A program made the translations under genes and the position numbers. Shown one piece after another: positions 42,050 to 53,299 of a DNA stretch of 64,000 bases; within the stretch, counting starts at the first letter, position 1; each line of letters begins with the position of its first letter. The DNA comes from Nothopassalora personata (taxonomy: Eukaryota; Ascomycota; Dothideomycetes; Mycosphaerellales; Mycosphaerellaceae): NCBI GenBank assembly GCA_033816765.1, contig CM066289.1, forward strand, positions 4,526,001-4,590,000, in the 5' to 3' direction. The notes beneath the pieces are model-generated. The model saw only the letters and a list, made by a program, of their open reading frames with translations, was not told where the DNA came from and made no database searches.

Positions 42050-45000
42050 CGGACCCGACGAATTATCCTTTATCCTAGGACTTAACCTACACCTATATAC
42101 TAAGACATTCCTTAGGGAAGCGCGATAGCGATAGAACGGAACGCTTACCGCACGCTAGTAAGAGGTATAGGACGAGTTAGAGTAGGACCCGGATTTTGAC
42201 GATACCTAGGGTGTAGAACGACTTCGTAAGATAGCGGAAGAAACATAGTAGACTTAGGGTCGGGAGGACTAAGCTACTAAGTAAGAGCGTCGGCGTAAAT
42301 TACGCGAGAAGTAGTAAGAGCTTCTACGTAAGGAGTACGAGCGACGATAGACTAAGGCCGAACTACGACTCGCGATTAGAGGCGAGGATACATTAGCTTA
42401 GGGCACTCGAGCGCGAAAGGAGGAACACCTCGGATACCGCTATACGATACTAATTAACGTCCGTAGGACGGGTAAAGAGGTAGAATACGTATAGCGATAC
42501 CTACCTACCGAATTTTAAGTTAAGACGTATAAGGACCTCGCGAAGGCGGTAGCTAAGAACCCGAAGGGTTAGTTAGACGTATTAGACGAACACCGTATCG
42601 CGTATCTTTTACTTAAGAGAAACGACGACACTATACGTTAGTAAAAGACCCGACTTAAGGTAGATATAACCCGTCTATAGGGCGAATTAGCATAAGTATA
42701 AGAGACTCTAAATAAGCTTAGAGATAATAAGGACCTTACTAAAGAGGTAGCCCGATTAAAGAACCTAGGGAACACCGTAGTAACTAAGATTCGAGACTTA
42801 CGATTACGTAATACGGACCTAATAGGTAAACTCGAAGAGGCTATAGAGGAAGTAACTCGATAGGAAGAACTTAGAGAGCTCGCCGCCGCGAAGATTATAA
42901 GCCTTTAAGAGTAAGTTAAGGGGCTATAGGCGGAGCTAGCGACATAAGTTAAGGAGGTTACACTACCTCCGGCGCGTTAGAGGTCGGTACTCGAGAAGCT
43001 CCTCTACCTAAGTAAGGATAAGGGCGAGGACTTAGGTATTGAACTTCTAAAGCGTATTACGCCTAAGCCTAAGAAGAGCGTAACTACAATAGATACTAAG
43101 AGCGTAGTATCGGCTCCTACTACTACAGCCCGTTATAATAGCGGTACTCGTAACCCTATCAACTTAAAGAAGATTCCTACGTTCTCCGCGAATACCCCTA
43201 GCTATAAGGACGAGCTAGGTTTTTAAGAATGGAAGGAGAAGGTAGAGGGATATATAAACATAGAGGAGATATGCGGCCGTATACTATTAACCTACCTCGT
43301 TATGTTTAGTTCCTTTATAATTAGGAATGCTAACGTACGGTTACGCCTAGTTAAGAGAAAAGCGATAACGACTACCTAGTAAGAGCTAATAGCTATGCTT
43401 ATAGACTCCTATAGAGAACACTACGAACTAAAGAAGTACCGTAAGGCCTACTAGTCCTATTACTAGAATAATCGAACTTTCGACGAATTTAGTATAGACT
43501 TCCTAGAACACGGCATATATTTAAATAAGACCGATAAGGAACTCTACGAGGATATAGTAGATAAGCTTAACTATTCCCTAAAGATAGCACTTACGTATTA
43601 TAGTAAGGAGTTTACGGACCTCTCCGAGATATAGCGCTTTCTTCGGGATACCGAACTCCGCCTAGGTAACATCGGCGGTAGACCCGGTAGGAATAATAAT
43701 CGTAGTAACGGTAGTAGCGGCGGCAATAGTAATAATAGTCGTCGAGGTAGAGGTAAGGGCAAGCCTAAGCACGTCTTTTATAATAAGAAGATCCGTAAGG
43801 AATACGACCTCGAGGCCGCTAAGAAAGACGGTCTTACCTTCCGTAGCCTTACTAAGGAGGATATTTCGAAGCCTAAGGAAGAAGCCTTCTACTTCGTATA
43901 TAAGGGCATAGATTATAAGGGATCTTAGTCGCCTAAATGCCTATTTAAGAAGTACCTTAAGAAGGCTACCGAACCGAGCGGCACTAACACTACTATTAAG
44001 AACTTATCGATGTAGGCCACTAATAACCTAATCGAGCTCGAGGCTAGCCTTTAGGGGAAAGCCTAGGCCCTAGTCGTGTACGTAACGACTAGGAGCTAGT
44101 AATTGCGCCTAGTACTAACCTACCAAAGGTAGTACCGCTAACTATCCCCTTAGAGCCTCGGAAGCTTTAAGCGACAGTGCCTATAGTAGCGACTATAGCA
44201 CCTCTCTTACATTACCGATATAGTAGTAAGCTAAACCTAGCTTAATAGGAGACTACCGTTAGTAACATCCCGGTACTACTAAACCTAGAAGTTACTCTAT
44301 ATACTATAAAGACGATAGACCTCCTACTACGGAGCTCGTACATCGTAGTAGTCGGCCTAGTAGCTAGCTACCTAGCTCGCATCTTACTAGATCTAGGAGC
44401 CGAGTTGTTATTCTACGACACAAAGTTTACTAAGGTAAACCTTTTACGTATAAGACTACCGTAAGTATAGAAGATTAGTCTAGGCGCGAACCTAGGAGCT
44501 TTAGGGTAAGCTACTAAGTGTGTTAAAACATAGCTTAACCTAAACGGGTATGTCGAAGACATTAATTACTTCGTAACCGACCTCGAATACGACTTTATTC
44601 TCGGCCTACTATAGTTTGAGAAGCACTGCCCGGTGCCTAATTAGCGATCGAGCCTATTCACCTTTACCGAAAAGTATTACGTAGACTACTACTCTCTATG
44701 TCCAACATCCGTAACTTGCGAGACTAAGGTAAAAATATAATATAATGTACCGCATCTCTAGGCTACACCGCCGCTAATCTAAGTCTTAAGCATAACTATC
44801 GGCGAAGCATATAAAGAGGACCTTAATAAAGGATACCTAGTCTAGGAAATAGGCACTCTTAATCTAGACGAACCTAAACCTAGCGTAGACGAGGTTATTT
44901 ACGACATCGGCATTCGTCTTAGCGCTATATTAGCCGAGGATAAGGCTATATACATAAATAAGAAGTAGGCTACTATACGAGAAGTAGAATAGGCCCTACT

Positions 45001-48000
45001 AGACTAGCTAAAGGACCTAAAGTACGGGTTCGACCTAACCGTTACCGAAGGGCTTCCTCCTTATCGACCGGATTTAGATCTAGCGATTAAATTCGTTAAA
45101 GGTACTAAGCTACCCTTTAAGCGGCCCTACTCGATGTCTAAACCGGAATTGGACGTAACTAAGGCCTATGTTAATAAGGAGGAATCGGTAGGTAAGATAT
45201 GCCGGTCTACCTTACCGATAGCTAGCCTAATTATTATCGTTAAGAAACTAGGAGGTAGATTACGAGTATACGTAGATTATAGGGCTATAAACGCTATTAC
45301 TATTAAGAATAGATACCCGATCCCGTAAGTTCGCAAGACGCTAGTACGTATAAGCGGTACGTAGTAGTTTACTACGCTAGACATTATCGTAGCATTTAAT
45401 AAGTTACGTATCCGCGAAGGTAACGAGTAGAAGACCGCATTCACTACGCGATATAGCACCTACGAGTAGCTCGTAGTCCCCTTTAGCCTCTATAATGCAC
45501 TAAGCGCATTCTAAGCCTACATTAATAAGGCCCTATATAGGTACCTAGACAACTTCGTGTCTACCTACCTTAATAACTATATCGTATTTACGCATAGCTC
45601 TTTCGAGGAGTACGTAAAGCACGTCCGTATTATTATTTAATGCCTTATTAACGCGAGGCTCCCGATTAATGTCTATAAGTGCCGCTTCTTCTAGAAAGCA
45701 GTTAAGTTCTTAGGACTAATTATTACCGATAAAGGCATCTAAATAGACGAGGCTAAAGTATAGACTATTATAGATTAGGCTATACCGTAGAGCCTAAAGG
45801 ACGTACTATCCTTCCTAGGCCTAGCGAACTTTTATAGGAGGTTCGTCGATAACTTCTCCGGTATCGTTATACTATTAATAGATCTTACCCGCGGTAATAC
45901 CCTTAAGAATAGGGCGCCGTTCATATAGACTATAGAATGCTAGGAGGCCTTCGATACGCTAAAGGCTACATTCTATAAGAGGCCGGTTCTTACGCATTTC
46001 GACATTACTAAGCCTTACGTCGTAGAGACGGACTCCTTAGATAGATGCACCGCTAGTATACTTTTATAGATTAGAGACGATAGCGAACTGCACCCTATCG
46101 CTTTCTATTCTACTAAGATAAACCCTATAGAATACAATTATAAGATATATAATAAGGAGCTTATAGCTATTATCCGCGCTTTTAAGGAATAGCGCCTAGA
46201 GCTAATAAGCGCTCTATCTAAGGTGCTTATAGACTATAAGGGCTTGGAATAGTTTATAACTACTAAGTAGCTTACTAGACGATAAGCCCGTTAGAGTAAA
46301 TTCCTCTCTAGCTTCGATTTCTAGATTAAGTACCGACCGGGTAGGTTAGGAACTAAACCGGATAGTCTTACCCGGCGTCGCTAGGACATAGACGACGAAG
46401 ATAATATAAAGTATAGGTAATAAGTAGTACTAAAGCCGCGTAATCTCCTACTAGAAGTAAGGGAACGCCTAAAACTCTTAGTAATAACTACGTAGCGCAT
46501 AGCCGTAGATTAGTACCGACTAGCCCTATACGTACTAGAAGCGAATAAGGCATCTATCGAAGAACTAATCGAAGAAGCCTACGCGAAAGACGAGTTAGCG
46601 ACCGGCATTAAAAGGGCTATCTCTAAGAAAGCTCGTATACTACCCTAGAACCTAGAGGGTTCTAGTTATATCTTACTAAGCGACTATAAGCTCGAGGGTA
46701 ACCTAATTAAGATCTAAGGCCGCACATACGTTCCTTACGACATGCGACCTAAGCTTATAGTAAGAAGCTATAACGCTCCCCTTACTAGCTATCTAGGTCG
46801 CGAGAAGACCGTAGACATCCTAACGCGTACGTACTACTAGCCCGGGCTCGCTATAGACATTGCTAAGTACGTAAAGAACTGCTAGGTCTACACGCGATCG
46901 AAATCGTTTTACGATATATACTAAGGACCCCTTAGGTAGCTACCGGTACTAACCGGAGCCTATAAGGAGGTCGTACTAGATTATATTATTAAGTTACCTA
47001 AAAGCTATAGTATCGAGGGCGTAAAGTACATAGTAGCGCTCACCCTTATATATAGACTTATAAAACGTAAGTACCTTATACTAGTCGTGGACTTAACACC
47101 CGAGGTAGCTATAGATACCGTAATCCGGTATATTATTAAAGACTAAGGGCTATTTAGCTACGTAGTGTCGGATAGAGGAAGCTAATAGATAGGTTAATTC
47201 TAGAAGTGCCTAATAGTACGGCTAGGTGTAAGAAGTAAGCTCTTAACCGCCTTCTACCTATAGATAGACGGGTAGTCTAAACGCACGAACTAATCTATAG
47301 AGCAATACCTTCGGGCATACGTTAACTACACTTAAGACGACTAGGTCTAGTAGCTACCGATTACTAAGTTCGCCCTAAATAACTAGAAGAGCGCCACTAT
47401 AGGTATCTCTCCCTTCTTCGCGACCTTAGGCCGTAACCTACGAATAGAAGTGTCGCCTTAGGCTAGTAGGCCTACTACTAAGCTTCTAAAAGTATAGGCC
47501 TTCTCGGTAAAGTACGTAGAAGATTTTACGACTTTTATAGAGCGAGTTAACGTACACTACATTACGTAGCTTAACTATACCTAAGTACGTAATATAGACA
47601 TCGCCGTAGGTAGACGTAGGCTAGCGCTACGATACGAGATTAGAGATAAGGTTTAGCTAGATACCCGAAACATCCGTACGCGTAGGCCCTATAAGAAACT
47701 TAACTATAAGAACGTAGGACCTTTTACTATTACGCGCCGTATTAATACTAATGTATACGAACTCGACTTATAAGAAAGTATACATATCTACCCGCGATTC
47801 TATACTAGCCTACTACGCCTAGTAAACGACGACCCGTTCCTAAATTAGAGCTAAGGGCAACCGATTATCGAGGCGGATAGCGAAGAGGAGTCCGACGAAT
47901 ACGGTATCGCCGAGATCGTAGATAGTAGATGGACTAGTAAAGCTAAGAAGCACGTAAAGTACACCGTCCGTTAGGAAGGTAGTGCTATTATAGAGGTGCC
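42050..48000 (+). pseudogene. Element 3 gag-pol remnant
   Basis: Gag shows a ~300-residue predicted coiled coil (GELAQVQETLNKLRDNKDL, EEVTRQEELRELAAAKI), then a retrotransposon-Gag core near 43.2-43.7 kb ending in FLRDTELRLGNI. Pol follows in the order protease, RT, RNase H, integrase. Near 47.93-48.05 kb KHVKYTVRQEGSAIIEVPY may be the start of a C-terminal tail. No frame is intact. Stops are nearly all TAG/TAA at expected Gln or Trp. Confidence 0.75.
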
Positions 48001-48441
48001 TTATAGTAAATTAAAAGGTAGTACCGAGGAAGCGATAGTAGACTATTATTATAAGAACCTGTTAGCGGCCGGTCCACTACCTAGATAGCGTAAGCCTAAT
48101 AGTTAGATACTAGACGACCTAGACATTGTCGCCGATAGTAAGCCCTATAATGTACCGGCGAGACGATATAACTTAAGGTAACCTACGGGTTAATATATAG
48201 TTAACGGAATAAGGCATACTACGGTGTAATACATGTCCCTAACCTAAGACTTACTACGGTAAGATATATAGTCTATCCGAAGCCTAGGTAAGCTACTACT
48301 ACCTAATCGCGTAGGGTCTTCCTCGTACTCGACTTTATACATACACGATTAGATTTAGCGTTAGATAGATATACCCTATAGCGATTAATTTAGTTTAATT
48401 CACGCGTACGAGGGCGTACGGCGGTTTAAGAGGGGGGGTAG

Positions 48442-48625
48442 TGTTACGGTTCACCTTTATATAGACGTACTTCGGTATTACGTAACCTCGCGTACTAGCG
48501 CGCCCGGACCCTATCCGGATCTTTATCTCGCACTCGCGACCCTAGTTACTCTTCTCTTCTTCGTAGAACTTATTCGATACTAAGGTGTTTACACGTTTAC
48601 GCCCTGTCTCTCCTTATCCGTGTTA
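48442..48625 (+). repeat. Element 3, 3' LTR (184 bp)
   Basis: TGTTACGGTTCACC...CCGTGTTA; differs from the 5' LTR mainly by C/T and G/A changes, as expected from independent RIP of the two copies. Confidence 0.9.
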
Positions 48626-49418
48626 CTAAGGTATACCTAGTACGATGTTATAACTAGCTATGTTAGTAATATCTAAGATAATCTCCTCGTAGTACCGTTA
48701 GATAGTAAGTAGTAGCGGTATCGTCTCGCGCTCTATACTAGGTAAGGATAATCCGTCTACCGCGATTAACTTATAACCCTCTTTCTTCTTATAGGTAGCG
48801 ATCCTATGTCTTATAATAAATAATTCGGAGGTAAAGTTCCCGCTTACTCCGGAATCTATTATAGTATCTATCTTATACCCGTTAACGATAATTTTAGTTC
48901 GAAATACTATTGTCGTTAGTAATGCTTAAGCCTTTTCTATGTTATATAACTCCCTTTAGTCGCTTATTCCTAGGGAGTTAATCCTTTTCCCTATTCGTAT
49001 ATAGAACGTCGTACTTCGTGTCTCGAGGCCTCCGCTTAAACCTAGCGCGAGCCTTTCTATATCTATACCTATATTCGGTAACGTTCCTAGATCTTCTACG
49101 TTTCTAAGTAGAGTACGCGTACGTATTATACTACGTTACGTAATTTATTCGATATAAATGTTCCTAACGGTATAAGATATCCGGTTTCTATTATTCGGCT
49201 TCCTATCGGTAGTCGTTCTATAACGGCGGTTACTAGATTCTCGGTTATTTCTATAAGTAGGTATCCCTAGGCTATACCTCGTAGGGTATCGAGTATCTTA
49301 TTAAACTTAATAGAGTATAGCATCCTTCGTCCGCCTATCTTAGGTAAGAATTCCTCGTACCTTCTTTATAGGTATACGATTATATTATATAATTTCTTAG
49401 GTACATTAATCGTAAAGG

Positions 49419-52140
49419 TGTAAGGGTAGCCTATAGCTAACCCTTACATGTAATGCGGCTATACCCGGCTTAGTATGCCGCACGTAACGCGTATACGTAT
49501 ACTAGGAGACGCGTATAGCGTCTATAGAAGAAAGTAAGCTTTAGTTTATCTACGATTAGAAGATCGTAGGCGTACTATACATTACGACATCCCCTTATAG
49601 TCTTACGGCCCTAATAGTTCTAAAGCTTCCCTTCGTTATAATCTATATACGCTATAGAGCCCGATCGCGACGCGTACGACGGCGAGTCGCCTACGCCGCC
49701 CCTAAGCCCTAGAGTATAGTAGTAGGCGCGTCGTGTAGCCTTAGTTACGAGAAGAGAGGCCTTACGGGCTAAGATTAAAGAGTAAGAGATATAGCGGGAG
49801 ATCGAGCGGCTAGAGATCTTACGCGCTATAAGCGTACCGCCTCTAGAGCGTATAGGAGGGGGGAGAGAAGATTACCTCCCTACTATAACCCCTGCCTCTA
49901 TCTCTATAACTACTAACGATAATATTATAGTACGAGGCGCGGCCGTAGCGTATGCGACGCGACCGCGTCTAAAAGAGCCGACGCCTTTTAGAGGGGATTC
50001 GATAAGGAAGGTAAGGGTATTCCTTCGGGAGCTCTTACTTATCTTCGCCCTCTTAGGTACTATATACGCGACGGACGAATTAAAGGTCCTATATAGGGTT
50101 ATGTACCTTAGCGGAGAGGTAAGCGAGCGATAGTATACTAACTATAGCGCCGTTAACCTTATAGGGTATATATACTAGGACTTTAAGGAGTTCTACCGAG
50201 ACGTATACGGCGATCCTATAAATCGCGTACTTAACGTTATATTAGAGTACGAGGTTACGAAATATAAGGACAACTAGACAGCGCGGTAGTTCGTAACTAA
50301 GCTAGATGTTATAGAGGACTAGTTAGGTAACTACTTAGAAGCGTAACGTATACGGTACCTACTAGCGAAGCTTACGCCTCGCTTATGGTCCGCTATTGTT
50401 AGCTACTATAATATCCCTACGACTAGAGAAGACCTAGTAGTCCTAGCCTCGCGTATCGAAAGTACCGAGCGCCGAGGTAGTAGCGGAGGGCACGACCGCG
50501 GGTAGTATATACGTCGTAAGCGTAAAGCTAAGGGCGTATATAAGCGGGCCGATCGCCTAAAGTAATAGAAGTAGAGTTAAGTACCGGGCGCCTCGGGTAC
50601 GAGTTAGTAGCAAGGCGCCGGTAGCTCGTCTTTAACTAGCTAGAAGTGAAAGGTAGAGCACTACGGCTACGGTAAGAAGGGTTACTATAAGATAGAGTGC
50701 CGAAATAGACACCTATAGAAGGACCGTAACGCGTAAGCGGTTCGTAGGTTAGAAACTATCGAGGCTTTAACTAAAAAGGGCGAATAGGGAAAAGGTAGAG
50801 GACTAGGTAAGGGTCGCTCCTAAGTCCGAGTTTCTATATAGACCCCTTAAGGTAAGTCAATGCGAGTCTAGCGCGTTACTTACGAGGCGCCATCGAGACG
50901 CGTAAGGGCTTTCGCGAGGCTACGTTTCTTCTAGATAACGGTATAGATTTAAGCTTAGTATCGTACGAGTATATACTCCGATACTAGATATAGCCTATTA
51001 GTAGTATAAAGCTTCTAAATCTAGAGTCGTATACGTAGGACTAGGGGCATTACTTCGGCGCCTATACGGTTCGCGTACGACTAGCTAACGATATAGGAGT
51101 AGAGCGCGTAAGCGACGCTATCTACTATATAGCGCCTATAGGTAGGCCGTTAGTTATTTTAGGTAGACCCTAGCGGCATCGTAATCGGATAGTAAAGGCC
51201 GATAAGGATAACTAGTAGTACTACGGTATAGAGACGCCTACGATTTAGTAGCGTAACGCACGCGAGTTCCTTAAGGATCTTAAGAGCTTAAAGTAGGTTT
51301 ATACGATAAGTGTTCGGGCTATTACTATAGTAGTACCCGAAGGAGAGGGCCCCTCGTAGCCTAAAGAATTTATAGACTTCCGAGATGTATACGTACCTAA
51401 TAAGTAGACGAAGCGTAAGATGCCCGACGGGGTTAAGTATACGATTAATCTCGTTAAAGGAAAGAAACCCCCTTTTAAGCCGCTATACTACTAGTCCTTA
51501 ACTAAGCTAGAGGCCTTAAAGGAGTACCTTACGTAAGTAATAGAGAAGGGGTAGATTAGGCGATCCGTAAGCGAGGCGGGTACGCCTATCCTATTCGTAC
51601 TAAAGAAGAATAGCACTCTTAGGCTCTATATAGATTATAGAGGCCTAAATAAGATTATAGTAAAGAACCGGTACCTACTACCCCTAATTAGTAAGACCTT
51701 AGATAGGCTATAGGGCGCTAGGCTCTTTACTACAATCGACCTATAGGATGCCTACTACCGTATTTCTATTAAGCGAGGAGACGAGTAGAAGACTACGTTT
51801 CGTACGCGATACGGTTACTACGAGTACTTAGTTATACCTTTTAGGTTAACTAACGTACTAGCTACCTTTTAGGGGTACATTAATAAGGCCTTTACTAGGT
51901 TAGTAGATAACATCTACGTAGTCTACCTAGATAATATCCTTATCTATAGCGTAACGCGTAAGGAGCACGTACGAGCCGTACGCGCGGTACTAGAGAGGCT
52001 ACGAAAGTTCGCCCTATTTACGAACCTAAAGAAGTATAGCTTCTTCTAGGAGAATACCGAGTTCCTAGGATTTATCGTAAGTGTCGTAGGCGTATTAATA
52101 GATAGGAGTAGGGTAGCCGTAATCGAGGAATAGCCTACGC
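49419..52140 (+). mobile_element. Element 4: 5' part of a RIP-degraded gypsy element
   Basis: The 198-bp LTR (49419-49616) begins TGTAAGGGTAGCC and is matched by the solo LTR at 35.6 kb. Gag follows (about 49.7-50.8 kb), with a zinc knuckle whose cysteines are now Tyr: VEHYGYGKKGYYKIECR, expected CxxCxxxxHxxxxC. Protease is near 50.93 kb, RT at 51.45-52.1 kb with [26 protein letters not shown] and YLDNILIYS (D-to-N change). RNase H and integrase are missing; the element is cut at about 52.14 kb. It inserted in element 2b. Confidence 0.82.
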
Positions 52141-52418
52141 CTACGAGTTTTTATATAAGGGGCGGGCCCCTATTCCTTAGTATAGGCTACGCCTATGCGT
52201 TCGGATTACTTTCCGACACCTTTTCTTCTAATAGCGTGTAACTTCCCCTTTCTTCTATATCGAACTTATTATAAACCTTATAGAACTTTAGTATATACGT
52301 CGTTTACCCGTAACATTAAGTTCGATCTATTCGAATTAGCTAGTAATGTCTACTAACTACCCTGTGTAGGCCTGTCCGAGTTATAGTGGTGTAGAGCGGC
52401 GCTTATGTAAGCAGAGGT
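52141..52418 (+). mobile_element. Fragment of another LTR element (LTR 3' part and leader)
   Basis: Contains a TATA-like TTTTTATATAAGGGG at about 52,149 and, at 52,306-52,315, an LTR-like end CCCGTAACA. The next bases, TTAAGTTCGATC, resemble the primer-binding region of element 3. The rest of this element is not identified. Confidence 0.4.
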
Positions 52419-53299
52419 ATTTACCGGTCCCGGGACCGTGAAATAAGGTTACGTAATGAGTAGCGTAGTAGCTAGATAAAACAAGAGGATTAGTAGACCT
52501 AAACCCCTATACCCTCTACTCGAGAGGTATAAATTGAATTGTTACCTTAATGCTACGCTTACAATGCTTAACTGCGTAGTATATATCTTAATAGCTATAC
52601 TAGGTCCCGCTAGCTTACCTAAATGTCCAATTAAACCTAAATGAAATTAGGGCAAGTTAGACCTAAGGGACTCCTCCTCTAAACCTAAGGTCGACATAAC
52701 TAAACCTAAGGTTAATACAACTAATTAGTCGTTAATATATCCTCCCCTATTACGAACCTGTCCTTAGGTTCTAAAGTAGTGAGCCCGGGCACTATAGGTA
52801 GCTTAGTTAGTCGCTATAAGCTAGGGTAGTCTTATATTAGCACAGCAGCTCACCCTACTATCTAGCTTAACATATAAGATGTTAGGTAACTTAGAGCCTC
52901 CTAGCGACAGTTTATAAAGGTCGAAAGGATATCTTTAATAGAGACCGTAATAGTAACGTTAATAATCCGCGACTCGCGCCCGTTGCACTACGTTAACGTA
53001 TGCTACGAAACTAGTGAGGGATTAGATAGCTATGTTAGTATTAATCGAGCGGGCTAGATAGTCGAATAACGTAAACGCCACTTATAAGACAAGTGAGCGT
53101 TAGTACTAGTAACCTAATAAATCTAAAGACGAGTCTATCGCGTAGCTAGAAAGTAAGTTAAGGGAAGATAAGTAACTATAAGAAACAAGTAAGATCTAAG
53201 GACTAGAAGCACCCGTACCCGAAGTATTAAATAGAACTAGAACTAGAAATCTATAGGCTGCAGCTATAGCCGGAAATTAACCCGAAACTAGGAGCCTAT

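Larger units (their letters stand above)
41776..48625 (+). mobile_element. Element 3: complete RIP-degraded gypsy retrotransposon (6.85 kb)
   Basis: Two 184-bp LTRs (41776-41959 and 48442-48625) are flanked by perfect CTAAG duplications (41771-41775 and 48626-48630). The purine tract AAGAGGGGGGGTAG lies directly before the right LTR, so the element reads on the plus strand. Gag (about 42.1-43.95 kb) has a long coiled-coil N-terminal part. Protease (ILLDLGAE, where DSGA is expected) is at 44.37 kb, RT at 45.05-45.6 kb with VDYRAINAITIKNRYPIP, RNase H near 46.1-46.3 kb, integrase near 46.5-47.7 kb. A 64-codon open piece survives at 45134-45328. It inserted into pol of element 2b. Confidence 0.92.
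37555..49418 (-). mobile_element. Element 2b: RIP-degraded gypsy element, split by element 3
   Basis: LTR 37555-37934 (380 bp) is followed by the antisense ORF, then by pol on the minus strand (38.7-41.77 kb: integrase, RNase H near 40.2, RT near 40.9-41.2 with FRTRY-, DLxDAFYTIRIAEG-type blocks). The element is interrupted at 41775 by element 3 and resumes at 48626 with sequence collinear with element 1. It is cut again at 49418 by element 4, so its 5' LTR is not seen. All coding parts carry RIP stops. Confidence 0.82.
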
